Positions 1 through 8,610 are shown, counted from the stretch's first letter. The stretch is 64,000 nt of DNA from Phycisphaerae bacterium (GCA_016793805.1 JAEUIZ010000056.1:221773-285772); one strand, 5' to 3'. Translations and numbers: made by a program. Notes: a model not told the origin generated them from the sequence alone.

Positions 1-128
1 GCTGAGCCGCCGGCGGACGCGACGGTGATCGCGGCGTCGACGCGGTAGCGGGCCGAGAGCCCGACGGGGGCGCGGAGCGCGGGCTGGGCAAGGACGAGCG
101 AGCAGAGCGAGGCGAGGGTGAGGATCAT
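1..128 (-). CDS. Secreted or exported protein, N-terminal part only
   Basis: The reverse strand has an ATG at 128 followed by 42 complete codons that stay open to the window edge. The N-terminus (MILTLASLCSLVLAQ) is a hydrophobic run ending near an A-Q junction, as in a type I signal peptide. The rest runs off the left end, so no function can be assigned. It lies downstream of, and in the same direction as, the glycosyltransferase-like gene at 174-1112, with a 45-nt gap that could allow co-transcription. I see no clear Shine-Dalgarno sequence. Confidence 0.6.
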   Translation of the reverse strand, partial: MILTLASLCSLVLAQPALRAPVGLSARYRVDAAITVASAGGS

Positions 129-173
129 GGATCGGCTACCTGTCTCGGCGGGCGCGGGTTCGCGGATGAGTTC

Positions 174-1112
174 TTATTCGGCTCGAACCGAGTCGCGGGT
201 GTGCTCGGCGAGGGCTTGCTGGACGTGGGGCTCGAGGGGGGTGGGACGGGCGGCGGGGTCGATGCCGGGGGAGACGAGATCGACGAGGTTGGCGAGGCCC
301 GAGCCGTAGAAGCACTGGCGGGCGAGGTGGGGTCGTGTCCAGCGGGCGGCCCGGGTGCTGGGGAAGCGAGGGAGGTCCTGGCCTTCGATCCAAGTTCGGA
401 GCCGGGGGTCGTCGTCGGGCCAGAGCCACTTTCGCCAGTCATCGACGCGCCAGTGAGGCCCGGAGCGGTTGGTGGCGCGGACCATCGCCTGGCGCACCTT
501 GCAGCGTCGGCGGACTTGCTCGGGGTCGCGGCAGCGGTAGTGGCGGATGGGGATGCGCTCGTAGGCCGTCACGCCGGGGCGCGAGGGCAGCCCGCGGTCG
601 GGCGTCCAGCGCATCCATCGGCGATAGCGGAAGAGGCGGTATTCCGGTGCGGGGTCGAGGTAGTATCGGCGTCGGCGGCGCTCGATGGGGGCGTTGCGCG
701 GGTCGAGGCCGGCGTCGGCGTCGCGGGCCTCGGCCTCGGTCAGCACAAACTCGTACATGAGGGCGCGGACGAGGCCCTCGGGTCGGCGGACGCATCGGCG
801 GACGAACGCGGGCGGGGGCTCGTGGTAGAACTCGTCGGCGTCGAGGCGGACGACCCAGTCGCCGTGGCGGAAGCGATGGCGGACGCGCTCGAACAGGTAC
901 GCGCGGCAGCCGGAGTGGAAGTAGGTCTCCTCGCGCCCGAGGGCGACCAGTCGGGGCTCTCGGGCGGCGAGGTCCCGCACGATCTCCCACGTGCCGTCGG
1001 TGCTCCCCGAGTCGGCGACAAAGACGGCGTCGGCCCAGGTGAGGAGGTGCGCGAGGGTCTGGGCGATGATGTCGGACTCGTCGCGGACGTGGAGCAGGCC
1101 CCAGAACGCCAT
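174..1112 (-). CDS. Family 2-like glycosyltransferase
   Basis: A 312-residue protein that begins like a GT-A fold glycosyltransferase. 'LLHVRDESDII' resembles the N-terminal 'vkNEe' strand of family 2 enzymes, 'VADSGSTDGTWEI' is the nucleotide-binding 'vDsgStDgT' motif (about residues 33-45), and 'RLDADEF' is the DxD-like metal/sugar-nucleotide site (about residue 90). The C-terminal half is basic and aromatic and has no obvious membrane segment, so the enzyme is probably cytosolic or peripheral. Donor and acceptor cannot be read from the sequence. The ATG has no Shine-Dalgarno sequence but is preceded by a TACGCT hexamer 5 nt upstream. It stands between an exported protein and a phosphodiesterase-like lipoprotein, with no polysaccharide cluster nearby. 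Confidence 0.85.
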   Translation of the reverse strand: MAFWGLLHVRDESDIIAQTLAHLLTWADAVFVADSGSTDGTWEIVRDLAAREPRLVALGREETYFHSGCRAYLFERVRHRFRHGDWVVRLDADEFYHEPPPAFVRRCVRRPEGLVRALMYEFVLTEAEARDADAGLDPRNAPIERRRRRYYLDPAPEYRLFRYRRWMRWTPDRGLPSRPGVTAYERIPIRHYRCRDPEQVRRRCKVRQAMVRATNRSGPHWRVDDWRKWLWPDDDPRLRTWIEGQDLPRFPSTRAARWTRPHLARQCFYGSGLANLVDLVSPGIDPAARPTPLEPHVQQALAEHTRDSVRAE

Positions 1113-1117
1113 GCGGG

Positions 1118-1123
1118 AGCGTA
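1118..1123 (-). promoter_or_regulatory. Putative -10 element, leaderless type
   Basis: TACGCT on the minus strand, 5 nt before the ATG at 1112. It fits the TANNNT pattern seen immediately before many starts in this window and would put transcription initiation at or next to the start codon. No convincing -35 box. Confidence 0.5.
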
Positions 1124-1150
1124 GCGAGGGGATGGAAGCGGGAGGGAGCG

Positions 1151-2650
1151 CTACCGCGGCTTGAGGTCGAGCACGATGGGCTTGTGATCGCTGGAGGCGG
1201 TGTCGGCGCGGTCGAGCCCGAGGCGGAAGAGCGAGGCGTCGTCGAGGCGCGTGGTATCAAAGACGAAGGCGTTGACCACGTCGGCCGAGGCGTCGCTGAA
1301 GAGGAGGTAGTCGAGCCGCCCGGCGGGGAACTCGCTCTTGGGGTCCATCCAGGTGTAGAAGGCGGCGTCGCCCAGGACGCGGGTCGGGGCGATCATGAGT
1401 TCGGACCCGTCGGCGTCGAGCCCGACGCGGATGGCGTCCAGCGGCGTGGTGGAGCCGACGAGGTTGAGGTCGCCCCCGATGACGCGAAGGCGCGGCCCGC
1501 TGTCGCCGAGCCCGCCTCGCATGGCGGCCTGGATGGCGCGGGCCTCGTTGATGCGTTTGATGTCCTCGGGCGAGCCGGCGGTCCCGCAGCACTTGAGGTG
1601 AACGGAAGCGGCGGCGACGTCGCCCAGCGGGGTCTTGACGACGCCGGCGATGTAGCGGACAGGATTGGCCGACGATCCGTCGGGGCTGTCGATGGTGATG
1701 CCGTCGAGCCCGAGGGACTCGATGGGGTAGGGGGAGACGATGACGACGTCCTTGCCGGTGGAGCGGGCGTGCCACTCGGCGTTCCCGGTGACCATGGCGC
1801 TGAACCAGGCGCGGGCGGTGGCCTCGTCGGTGTCCCATTCCTGAAGGAGGACGACGTCGGGCTGGAGGACCTGGAAGACGCGGCGGAAGGGGGCGTCGTT
1901 GGCCATGAGGGCGGACTTGAGGACGTTGTAGGAGACGACGCGGATGGTGCCCGGGCGCTTGACGGGGAGGAGGGCGCTCGCGCGGGCGGGGCCGTCGGCG
2001 CTGGCGGGCATGACGAAGGACTCGGGATCCGACCACCCGGTGATCTTGCCGGTGGCGTCGGCGATGACGAACATGGCGCGGGCGTTTCGGGCGGGCCCGG
2101 CCAGGACCATCTCGGCGGTGGAGGGCTCGTCGGTTCGGCGGGCGAGGCGGATCTCGAACTGCGGTCCCCCGGTGGAGGGGGAGACGACGAGTTCGACGGC
2201 GCCCTGCGAGACGGGGGTCTTGTTGCCGGTGGCGTCGATGGCGTATCCCGAGACGCCTCGGCCGAGGGTCCCGTCGTCCTTGCGGGGCGAGAACTCGAGG
2301 ACGAGATCGACGCCCAGGGAGGCGGCGTCGGTGGGCTTGTCCATGCGCTGCCCGGTGGCGGGGTCGCCGTCGGCGTCGAGCCAGAGCGCCAGGGACTCGG
2401 TCGAGGCCTGGATGGGCATCTGCTGGTTCTCGACGCCAACGCGGAAGTAGACGTAGTGGGCGTCGGCGAGGGAGGCCGCGGCACGGGGCCAGTCGGAGGT
2501 GTCCCCGTCGATGGTGATCCCGCGGGCGGCGGCGTGAGGAGCGACGCGGCCCCCGCCCCGGTTGGCGCAGCCCACGAACGAGGCGGCGAGGGGGAGCGAC
2601 AGGGCGGCGAACAGCGCGGCACGCCGGACGATGGTGTGGAGAGTGAGCAT
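1151..2650 (-). CDS. Endonuclease/exonuclease/phosphatase-family lipoprotein
   Basis: 499 residues. The N-terminus (MLTLHTIVRR, then a hydrophobic run to 'FVGC') looks like a lipoprotein or Sec signal. Residues about 40-200 form a beta-rich domain ('ITIDGDTSDW') like those beside secreted hydrolases. The C-terminal 270 residues are an EEP (DNase I-like) domain with 'VVSYNVLKS' (catalytic Asn), 'LLQEWD' (metal Glu), 'GGDLNLVG' (Asp/Asn) and a terminal 'SSDHKP' (Asp-His pair). It probably hydrolyses phosphodiester bonds of nucleic acids, lipids or phosphosugars outside the cytoplasm. I chose the ATG at 2650 because it starts the signal sequence; an upstream in-frame ATG at 2689 would bury it. 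GATAGT lies 6 nt before this start. Confidence 0.85.
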   Translation of the reverse strand: MLTLHTIVRRAALFAALSLPLAASFVGCANRGGGRVAPHAAARGITIDGDTSDWPRAAASLADAHYVYFRVGVENQQMPIQASTESLALWLDADGDPATGQRMDKPTDAASLGVDLVLEFSPRKDDGTLGRGVSGYAIDATGNKTPVSQGAVELVVSPSTGGPQFEIRLARRTDEPSTAEMVLAGPARNARAMFVIADATGKITGWSDPESFVMPASADGPARASALLPVKRPGTIRVVSYNVLKSALMANDAPFRRVFQVLQPDVVLLQEWDTDEATARAWFSAMVTGNAEWHARSTGKDVVIVSPYPIESLGLDGITIDSPDGSSANPVRYIAGVVKTPLGDVAAASVHLKCCGTAGSPEDIKRINEARAIQAAMRGGLGDSGPRLRVIGGDLNLVGSTTPLDAIRVGLDADGSELMIAPTRVLGDAAFYTWMDPKSEFPAGRLDYLLFSDASADVVNAFVFDTTRLDDASLFRLGLDRADTASSDHKPIVLDLKPR

Positions 2651-2656
2651 GCCCGT

Positions 2657-2662
2657 ACTATC
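2657..2662 (-). promoter_or_regulatory. Putative -10 element (GATAGT)
   Basis: GATAGT on the minus strand, 6 nt before the ATG at 2650. The same hexamer at the same distance precedes the TPR gene at 34825. No Shine-Dalgarno sequence lies between it and the start. Confidence 0.4.
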
Positions 2663-2845
2663 GCCACTCTCGGCCTGGTCGGCAACCAAGGCAGCGGGGC
2701 GCCCGCATGTCGAAGCGCAGGGGGCGCGTCCTCGGGACGCGCGTGCCGGATGCGCGGGTCGGGGTCGTGCCGCGCAACCTGCTTTGGTTCAAATGGTTGC
2801 GCGCCATGTGGAAGGTGCGTGGCGGATGGATGGGACGAGGTCGGC

Positions 2846-2851
2846 TACGCT
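2846..2851 (+). promoter_or_regulatory. Putative -10 element, leaderless type
   Basis: TACGCT, 4 nt before the first of two consecutive ATG codons (2856, 2859) of the polyprenyl synthase gene. Confidence 0.5.
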
Positions 2852-2855
2852 TGGC

Positions 2856-3872
2856 ATGATGACGACGCGGTGTCCGGCGGAGGTTTCGGAGGTGCAGGCG
2901 CTGATCGCGGACGCGTTGCCGCGGGTGCAGCGCGTGTTCGATGAGCAGTTGGCGTCGGACCTGCCCTCGGTGACTCGGCTGTGCGCGCACGTGGGGCGCT
3001 ATCGCGGGAAGATGCTGCGTCCGACGCTGGTGCTGGCGTGCGGGCTGGCGGAGGGTCGTCGGGAGATCGGGCGGGAGCACGAGGTCTGTGCCGCGGTGTG
3101 CGAGATGGTGCACATGGCGACGCTGGTGCACGACGACGTGCTGGACGAGGCGGACACGCGGCGGCGGGCGCCGACGATCAACCGGATGAACGGGAACGAG
3201 TCGGCGGTGATCCTGGGGGACTACCTGATCGCCGGGGCGTACCACCTGTGCTCGACGCTGGACACGCAGGCGGTGGCGCTGGAGGTGGGGCGTGTGAGCA
3301 TGACGCTGTGCGCGGGGGAGTTGCTGCAACTGAGCCGGCGCGGGGACTTCTCGCTCGACGAGGCGACATACCTGGAGATCGTGGACCGCAAGACCGCGGC
3401 GCTGATCGCGCTGGCGTGCGGGCTGGGGGCGCGGTGCTCCGGGGCGGACGCGGGGGATGGGGGGAGTGGTGGGGGCGGGGGTGTGTCGCGGTTCGAGCGG
3501 TTCGGGCGCGAACTGGGGATCGCGTTCCAGATCCAGGACGACCTGCTGGACCTGACCGGGCGGGCCGGCGACCTCGGCAAGCCCACGGGCAAGGACCTGG
3601 AGAAGGGGAAACTGACGCTCCCGATCATCCGGCACCTGGCCTCGGCGACGCCGATGGAGCGCGGGCGGATGCTGCGGCTCTTGGAGAGCCCGCTCACGCG
3701 GCGCGAGGAGTTGGCGGCGGAACTGGCGCGGTCCGGGGCGATCGACTCGGCGCGGCAGACGGCCCTGGAGCGCGTCGAGCGGGGCAAGCGCGCCATCGAG
3801 GGGGTCGAGGACTCGCCGGCCAAGGCGCTCCTGCTGCTCATGGCCGACGCGGTTGTGGACCGAACGAGGTGA
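2856..3872 (+). CDS. Trans-isoprenyl diphosphate synthase
   Basis: 338 residues, usual size for an octaprenyl/heptaprenyl-type polyprenyl synthetase. It condenses isopentenyl diphosphate onto an allylic diphosphate to make quinone side chains or other polyprenyl chains. The first aspartate-rich motif is 'HDDVLDEAD' (D93, D94, D97) and the second is 'QIQDDLLDLTG' (D228, D229, D232). 'GKMLRP' near residue 51 is the conserved substrate-binding Gly-Lys-x-x-Arg region. Residues about 196-209 are a glycine-rich insertion (coded by 3452-3481) absent from typical family members. The start is the first of two tandem ATGs after TACGCT; the open frame continues upstream but is not conserved-looking. Chain length cannot be told reliably. 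Confidence 0.93.
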   Translation: MMTTRCPAEVSEVQALIADALPRVQRVFDEQLASDLPSVTRLCAHVGRYRGKMLRPTLVLACGLAEGRREIGREHEVCAAVCEMVHMATLVHDDVLDEADTRRRAPTINRMNGNESAVILGDYLIAGAYHLCSTLDTQAVALEVGRVSMTLCAGELLQLSRRGDFSLDEATYLEIVDRKTAALIALACGLGARCSGADAGDGGSGGGGGVSRFERFGRELGIAFQIQDDLLDLTGRAGDLGKPTGKDLEKGKLTLPIIRHLASATPMERGRMLRLLESPLTRREELAAELARSGAIDSARQTALERVERGKRAIEGVEDSPAKALLLLMADAVVDRTR

Positions 3873-3966
3873 GAGGAAGGTTGCGGCGAGCATGAGCGCG
3901 GCGCGAGTGGGCGCGGCGCGATCGGGCTGGCGCTGGGGGGGGGCGTGGAGCGTGGTGATGGAAGGC

Positions 3967-5037
3967 ATGCCGAGCATCGCGGTGGTGGGGGCGACGGGGG
4001 CGGTGGGGCGCGAGTGCCTGTCGATCCTGGAGGCGAGGCGGTTCCCGCACCGGTCGATCCGGCTGCTGGCGTCGGCCCGCTCGGCGGGGGCGCGGGTGCG
4101 GTTCGCGGGCGAGGAGCGGGCGGTCGAGGAGTTGGGGCCGCGGAGTTTTGAGGGCATCGACCTGGCGTTCTTCGCGGCGGGAGCGGGGGTGGCACGGGAG
4201 TTCGTCCCGCGTGCGACGGCGGCGGGGAGCATCGTGATCGACAAGTCGTCGGCGTTCCGTGCCGACCCTTGGGCGGTGCTGGCGATCCCGGAGGTGAATC
4301 GCGCGGCGCTGCGGGGGGTCGCGCGCGGGTCGGTCGTCGCGGTTCCGAACTGCTCGACGATCATCCTGTTGGTGGCGATCGAGCCGTTGCGTCGGTTCGG
4401 GGTCGAGCGAGTGGTCGTTTCGACGTACCAGGCGGCATCGGGCGCGGGGGCGCAGGCGATGCAGGAGTTGGAGGACCAGACGCGCGACGTGCTGGCGGGC
4501 CGACCGGCGACGCCGCGGGTGTTCGCCGAGCCGTGCGCGTTCAACGTGTTCTCGCACGACTCGGCGATCGACCCGGCGACGGGCCTGAACGCGGAGGAAG
4601 CGAAGTTCACGAGCGAGACGAGGCGGCTGTGGGGCGAGAGCGGGGAAGGGGGGGGCGGTGGGGTGCGGATCAACGCGACGTGCGTGCGCGTCCCGGTGAT
4701 GCGCGGGCACAGCGAGTCGGTGTGCCTGACGCTCGGGCGCGCGGTGCGAGAGGTGGAGGTGCGGGCGGCGCTGACGGCCGGGGAGTCGATCGAGGTTGTG
4801 GATGAGCGGGGTGGAAACCGGTTTCCGACGCCGTTGAGGGCCAGCGGGGGGGACCAGGTGCTGGTGGGCCGAATCCGTGCAGATGTGACGCAGGGCGTGG
4901 AGCCGGGCGGGGCGTGCCGGGGCTGGAATCTCTTTGTTTCCGGGGATCAACTGCGGCTCGGGGCGGCGCTGACGGCGGTGAAGATCGCGGAGGAGTTGGT
5001 GGGCGTGGAGTCCAAACAAAGCACGAACAGGACGTAG
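3967..5037 (+). CDS. asd: Aspartate-semialdehyde dehydrogenase
   Basis: 356 residues from this start. NADPH-dependent reduction of aspartyl phosphate to aspartate semialdehyde, the branch point to lysine/diaminopimelate, threonine and methionine. 'MPSIAVVGATGAVGRE' is the nucleotide-binding loop, 'DKSSAFR' (about 92-98) is conserved, 'VPNCST' holds the catalytic cysteine (C129), and 'RVPVMRGHSE' holds the active-site histidine region. A short glycine-rich insert (coded by 4642-4663) precedes 'INATC'. Start choice is uncertain: ATG 3958 and ATG 3892 are also in frame, and 3892 has a GAGGAAGG ribosome site. A run of nine G (3935-3943) lies between 3892 and 3958, so the short N-terminus matching the family is preferred. 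Confidence 0.93.
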   Translation: MPSIAVVGATGAVGRECLSILEARRFPHRSIRLLASARSAGARVRFAGEERAVEELGPRSFEGIDLAFFAAGAGVAREFVPRATAAGSIVIDKSSAFRADPWAVLAIPEVNRAALRGVARGSVVAVPNCSTIILLVAIEPLRRFGVERVVVSTYQAASGAGAQAMQELEDQTRDVLAGRPATPRVFAEPCAFNVFSHDSAIDPATGLNAEEAKFTSETRRLWGESGEGGGGGVRINATCVRVPVMRGHSESVCLTLGRAVREVEVRAALTAGESIEVVDERGGNRFPTPLRASGGDQVLVGRIRADVTQGVEPGGACRGWNLFVSGDQLRLGAALTAVKIAEELVGVESKQSTNRT

Positions 5038-5049
5038 ACATGCAGTCTT

Positions 5050-5068
5050 GGTCGGCTGCTTGCCGACC
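5050..5068 (+). terminator. Hairpin downstream of asd
   Basis: Perfect 7-bp inverted repeat GGTCGGC / GCCGACC with loop TGCTT, 13 nt after the asd stop. No T tract follows on the plus strand, so it may be a weak or factor-assisted terminator or an mRNA 3' end stabiliser. Confidence 0.35.
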
Positions 5069-5087
5069 CGAGCGGGTGGGATTTGGG

Positions 5088-5115
5088 TTGCGAAAGTTTG
5101 AGGGCGTGGTAGGCT
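5088..5115 (+). promoter_or_regulatory. Housekeeping-type promoter of the pseudopilin gene
   Basis: TTGCGA at 5088-5093 and TAGGCT at 5110-5115, separated by 16 nt. This would give a leader of about 45 nt containing the GGGAGAAGG ribosome site before ATG 5168, so this gene is of the leadered type. Confidence 0.5.
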
Positions 5116-5167
5116 GTGGGGGTCGTGGGGTTCGCTGGTCAGGTCACCCAAGCCGGGAGAAGGTTTC

Positions 5168-6202
5168 ATGCCGAGTGCTCGTCGGGGATATCGCGCGTTT
5201 ACGTTGATTGAACTCCTGGTGGTGATCGCGATCATCGCGCTGCTGCTGGGGATCCTGCTCCCGGCGTTGTCGGACGCGAAGGCGAGCGCGCGGGCGACGA
5301 AGGAGGCGGCGGGGTGCCGGCAGATGCTGCTGGGCTGGACGTCGTACAGCATGATCTACAAGGAAACGATCATCCCGGGGTACATCGCATGGTCATGGGC
5401 GCACCCTCACACGGGCCGGGTGAACATGATGCCGGCGGACCCCGCGGACAGTTCGAAGTTGATGGAAGGGGACGTGATCAAGTCGTGGTCGTGGCGGTTG
5501 ATCTCGCTGACGGACTTCCCGGTGGAGGCAATCCAGGGTGACAACGGCACGGCGAGCGACTTCCGAGCGCGCTCGAAGGCACCCACGAGCGGGACGACCA
5601 CGAATCTCTACGACAGCACGGACCGGTTCCAGTACGCGATCACCAAGCACCCGACGTTCGGGTACAACAGCGCGTACGTGGGCGGTCATTATGGCTGGGG
5701 CGCGTTCCCGAACGGGAACGCCAACGGCGATCCGCCGCCGTCGCTCGCGCAGGGCGGGCGGTTCTATGTGCAGCGGCTCTCGCAGATCCGGTTCGTGGAT
5801 CGGCTGACGATCTATGCCGGGGGGCGCGAGAAGGACGTGATCACGACGGGCCGCTCGACGTGCGGGTACACGGGGAACGCGGTGCCGGCGACGTACGGGG
5901 ACCTGTTCGTGCCCGGCGCGGCCCACATCTCCCCGCCGAAGGTGGGGTTCCCCACCCGGGGCATCGGCGGCACCCCACCCCCAGCCTGGATCGCCTCGGA
6001 CTCGTTCGACCCGCGGCAGCCCAGCATCGCATGGGGGAACATGTACTTCCGGCACAAGGGCAAGGCGGTCGTGGGCATGGCCGACGGACACGTCGAACTC
6101 AAGGACATCCGGTCGATGCGCGACATGACGCGGTGGTCGAACTACGCGCGCAAGGTCGGGAACATCCCGGCGTCGGAGTGGAACTTCACCCCGGGGCCGT
6201 GA
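5168..6202 (+). CDS. Type II secretion/pseudopilin-like protein with prepilin N-terminus
   Basis: 344 residues. The N-terminus MPSARRGYRA|FTLIELLVVI is a class III prepilin signal: a short basic leader, cleavage before Phe, Glu at +5, then a hydrophobic helix to about residue 32. The residue before the cleavage point is Ala, not the usual Gly. The rest resembles the large planctomycete family of pseudopilin-like proteins (DUF1559 and relatives), which end in a short His...Asp-Gly motif; here 'FRHKGKAVVGMADGHVE' near residue 300. Such proteins are exported by the pilus/type II machinery; individual functions are unknown. GGGAGAAGG sits 5 nt before the start. No secretion genes are adjacent. 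Confidence 0.85.
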   Translation: MPSARRGYRAFTLIELLVVIAIIALLLGILLPALSDAKASARATKEAAGCRQMLLGWTSYSMIYKETIIPGYIAWSWAHPHTGRVNMMPADPADSSKLMEGDVIKSWSWRLISLTDFPVEAIQGDNGTASDFRARSKAPTSGTTTNLYDSTDRFQYAITKHPTFGYNSAYVGGHYGWGAFPNGNANGDPPPSLAQGGRFYVQRLSQIRFVDRLTIYAGGREKDVITTGRSTCGYTGNAVPATYGDLFVPGAAHISPPKVGFPTRGIGGTPPPAWIASDSFDPRQPSIAWGNMYFRHKGKAVVGMADGHVELKDIRSMRDMTRWSNYARKVGNIPASEWNFTPGP

Positions 6203-6228
6203 GTTGGGTGAGCACGGCGACGCGGGCG

Positions 6229-6234
6229 TACGCT
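6229..6234 (+). promoter_or_regulatory. Putative -10 element, leaderless type
   Basis: TACGCT, 7 nt before the tyrS ATG at 6242. No Shine-Dalgarno sequence between. Confidence 0.5.
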
Positions 6235-6241
6235 TGCTCCC

Positions 6242-7744
6242 ATGCCGATCGACCTGCTCGACGAACTCCGCTGGCGGGGGCTGATCCACCAATGCACGGA
6301 CGAGGCCGGGCTGCGCGCGCACCTCGACTTGGCCGCGAGCGGCGGGCCGCGGTCGATTTACGCGGGCTTTGATCCGACGGCGGACTCGGTGACGATCGGG
6401 AACCTGGTCCCGCTGATGATGCTGGTGCACGTGCAGCGATCCGGGCACGATCCGGTGGTGGTGATGGGGGGGGGCACGGGCCTGATCGGCGATCCGTCGG
6501 GCAAGTCGGCCGAGCGGCAACTGATGACGGAGGAGACGGTTCGGCGGAACGTCGAGGGCCAGCGCCCGATCTTTGAGCGGGTGTTTCGCCACGCGGCGGC
6601 GCTGGAGGGCCGGCCGGCGAGGGTGCCGCCGATCCTCAACAACCTCGACTGGCTCGGCAAACTCGGGTACCTCGAGGCGCTGCGCGACATCGGGAAGCAC
6701 TTCTCGGTCAACATGATGATCCAGAAGGACTCGGTGCGGGCCCGGCTCCACGAGCGCGACCAGGGCATCTCGTACACCGAGTTCTCCTACATGATCCTCC
6801 AGAGTTACGACTTCCTCGTGCTCTTCCGCGATTTCGCGAGGCACGGCCTGCCGCGGCCCGTGACCGTGCAGATGGGCGGGAGTGACCAGTGGGGGAACAT
6901 CGTCGCGGGCGCGGACCTGATCGGGAAGGACCACGCGCAGCGGGTTTCGACGTGGGAGCGGCAGCAGCCGCCCGGTCCCGTGGAGGTGCGCGATCCGCTG
7001 TTTGGCGCGAAGGTGGTCCTGCCCGTGGATCCGCCGTTCGCCCCGCCGACGACGTTTGGCCTCACCACGCCGCTGGTGACAAAGGCTGATGGGACGAAGT
7101 TCGGGAAGACGGAGTCCGGCGCGATCTGGCTGAGCGCGCCTGCCGGCCCCAGCGACACGAGCAAGGCCCGCACCTCGGCGTACGCGTACTACCAGTTCTG
7201 GCTCAACGCCTCGGACGCGGACGCGGCGAGGTACCTGCGGATCTTCACGCTGCTGCCGCGCGAGCGGATCGAGGCGATCGAGGCGGAGCACGCGAGGGAC
7301 CCGGGGCAGCGATTGGCGCAGCGGGAACTGGCGCGGGCGGCGACGGCGCTCCTGCACGGGCCGGAGGCGGTGGAGCACGCGGAGAGCGCGGCGAGGGCGC
7401 TGTTCTCGGGGGACATCGCGGGTCTGCCCGAATCGACGCTGCGCGAGGCGCTGGCCGAGGCGCCGTCGAGCACGCACGCGAGGGCGTTGCTGTCGGCGGC
7501 GACGACGAACGCGGACGGGAGCACGGTCGAGGGGATCGGCGCGGCGGACCTGGTGGCGCTCACGACGCTCGTGAAGGAGCACAGCAAGTCGGAGGCGCGG
7601 CAACTGGTGAAGGAGGGGTCGATCTCGGTCAACGGGCGCAAGATCGGGCCGCAGGACCGCTTCACGCCGCGAGACCTCCTGCACGGGTCGATCCTCGCGG
7701 TGCGGCGCGGGAAGAAGGCGTGGCACCTGCTCAGGTGGGAGTGA
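6242..7744 (+). CDS. tyrS: Tyrosyl-tRNA synthetase
   Basis: 500 residues, class I aminoacyl-tRNA synthetase charging tRNA-Tyr. 'YAGFDPTADSVTIGNL' (residues 40-55) contains the HIGH motif in the diverged form TIGN. 'GGGTGLIGDPSGKS' (76-89) and 'QMGGSDQWGNIVAG' (210-223) are TyrRS active-site segments. The KMSKS loop is 'KFGKT' (286-290). An S4 RNA-binding domain occupies the C-terminus (about 435-500). The protein is longer than the usual ~420 residues, partly because about 40 extra residues sit between 'GADLIGKD' (224-231) and 'FGLTTPL' (272-278). It is a stand-alone gene with no leader and TACGCT 7 nt before the ATG. Confidence 0.95.
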   Translation: MPIDLLDELRWRGLIHQCTDEAGLRAHLDLAASGGPRSIYAGFDPTADSVTIGNLVPLMMLVHVQRSGHDPVVVMGGGTGLIGDPSGKSAERQLMTEETVRRNVEGQRPIFERVFRHAAALEGRPARVPPILNNLDWLGKLGYLEALRDIGKHFSVNMMIQKDSVRARLHERDQGISYTEFSYMILQSYDFLVLFRDFARHGLPRPVTVQMGGSDQWGNIVAGADLIGKDHAQRVSTWERQQPPGPVEVRDPLFGAKVVLPVDPPFAPPTTFGLTTPLVTKADGTKFGKTESGAIWLSAPAGPSDTSKARTSAYAYYQFWLNASDADAARYLRIFTLLPRERIEAIEAEHARDPGQRLAQRELARAATALLHGPEAVEHAESAARALFSGDIAGLPESTLREALAEAPSSTHARALLSAATTNADGSTVEGIGAADLVALTTLVKEHSKSEARQLVKEGSISVNGRKIGPQDRFTPRDLLHGSILAVRRGKKAWHLLRWE

Positions 7745-7795
7745 GCGCGTCGCGGGGCGTCCGCGCGACGAGTCGGAAGCCAGCGCAACGTTCGG

Positions 7796-8605
7796 TCATT
7801 GCCGTGCGGCCGGCGCGGTCGGGGGCGAGAGCGATTCGGGCGGCTTGACGGGCGTGTAACTCATGCGGAAGACGCCGCGGACGATGGTGGGGCGCTTGCC
7901 GGGAACGACGCGCGTGCCCGCGATGGATTCGCCGGGCGTGCCGAGGACGAGGGTGGCGTCGTCGCGCTCGGGGTAGTTGGGGTCATAGATGCGGATGACG
8001 GTGACGCCCTCGGGCCCTTCGCCGAGCGCGTAGGCGAGGACCTGATGGTTGTGCCAGGGCTCGGGGTTGCGGGCGGCGCTGGTGAGGACGAGGCCGAGAT
8101 GCTCGGGCTTGCCCTCGGCGAGGCGGCGCGTGATCTCGGGGAGTTCGTCGAGGGTGCGGCGGCGGCACTCGTCGTCGCTGAGCCGCATCCATTCCATGAA
8201 CTTGGTGGCCATGACCCCGAGCGTGCCGAGCGAGGCGACCTGTCGGCCGTAGAGGAAGTCGTAGAGCGGGTCGCCCTGGGCCGGGGGCACGTCGGCGAGG
8301 GGGCGGTCGCGGCGGGCGAGGAAGAAATCGGCGGCGGCGAAGGACATTCCCCCGCAGAGCCCGAAGCGGTTGGGGACGTTCATGGATCGCTCGGCGTTGC
8401 CGAGGCGGACGGGGAGCGGCGAGCCGGTGAAGGAGTTGACGAAGCGGAAGCCGTGGATCGAGGGGCGGAAGTCGGCGAAGGAGCGTGGGGCGGGAGTGGA
8501 GGTGGGGGCGGGCTGCTGGGCGACGGGGGTCGAAGCGGGCGTGTTCGGCTCGGGGGGTTGGAACCCGGAGAGGACCGCCACGGCCGCGATCGCGAGGGGG
8601 CGCAT
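7796..8605 (-). CDS. Exported papain-like-fold protein (C39-like), function unknown
   Basis: 269 residues with a hydrophobic N-terminus (MRPLAIAAVAVLSG) and a Pro/Thr/Ala-rich linker to about residue 40. The folded part has an ordered set of possible catalytic residues: 'GLCGGMSF' (C84), 'HNHQVLAY' (H187) and 'IYDPNYP' (D208/N210), the Cys-His-Asp/Asn order of papain-like and C39-like peptidases. I recognise the architecture, not a named family, and activity is inference. It is convergent with tyrS (51-nt gap) and divergent from uvrC. The two divergent starts are only 54 nt apart and each has its own -10-like box. Confidence 0.7.
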   Translation of the reverse strand: MRPLAIAAVAVLSGFQPPEPNTPASTPVAQQPAPTSTPAPRSFADFRPSIHGFRFVNSFTGSPLPVRLGNAERSMNVPNRFGLCGGMSFAAADFFLARRDRPLADVPPAQGDPLYDFLYGRQVASLGTLGVMATKFMEWMRLSDDECRRRTLDELPEITRRLAEGKPEHLGLVLTSAARNPEPWHNHQVLAYALGEGPEGVTVIRIYDPNYPERDDATLVLGTPGESIAGTRVVPGKRPTIVRGVFRMSYTPVKPPESLSPPTAPAARQ

Positions 8606-8610
8606 GGGGC

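Noticed and set aside
5393..7726. A minus-strand open frame of 777 codons over the pseudopilin and tyrS genes
   Set aside because: Shadow of two well-supported plus-strand genes; no recognisable motif.
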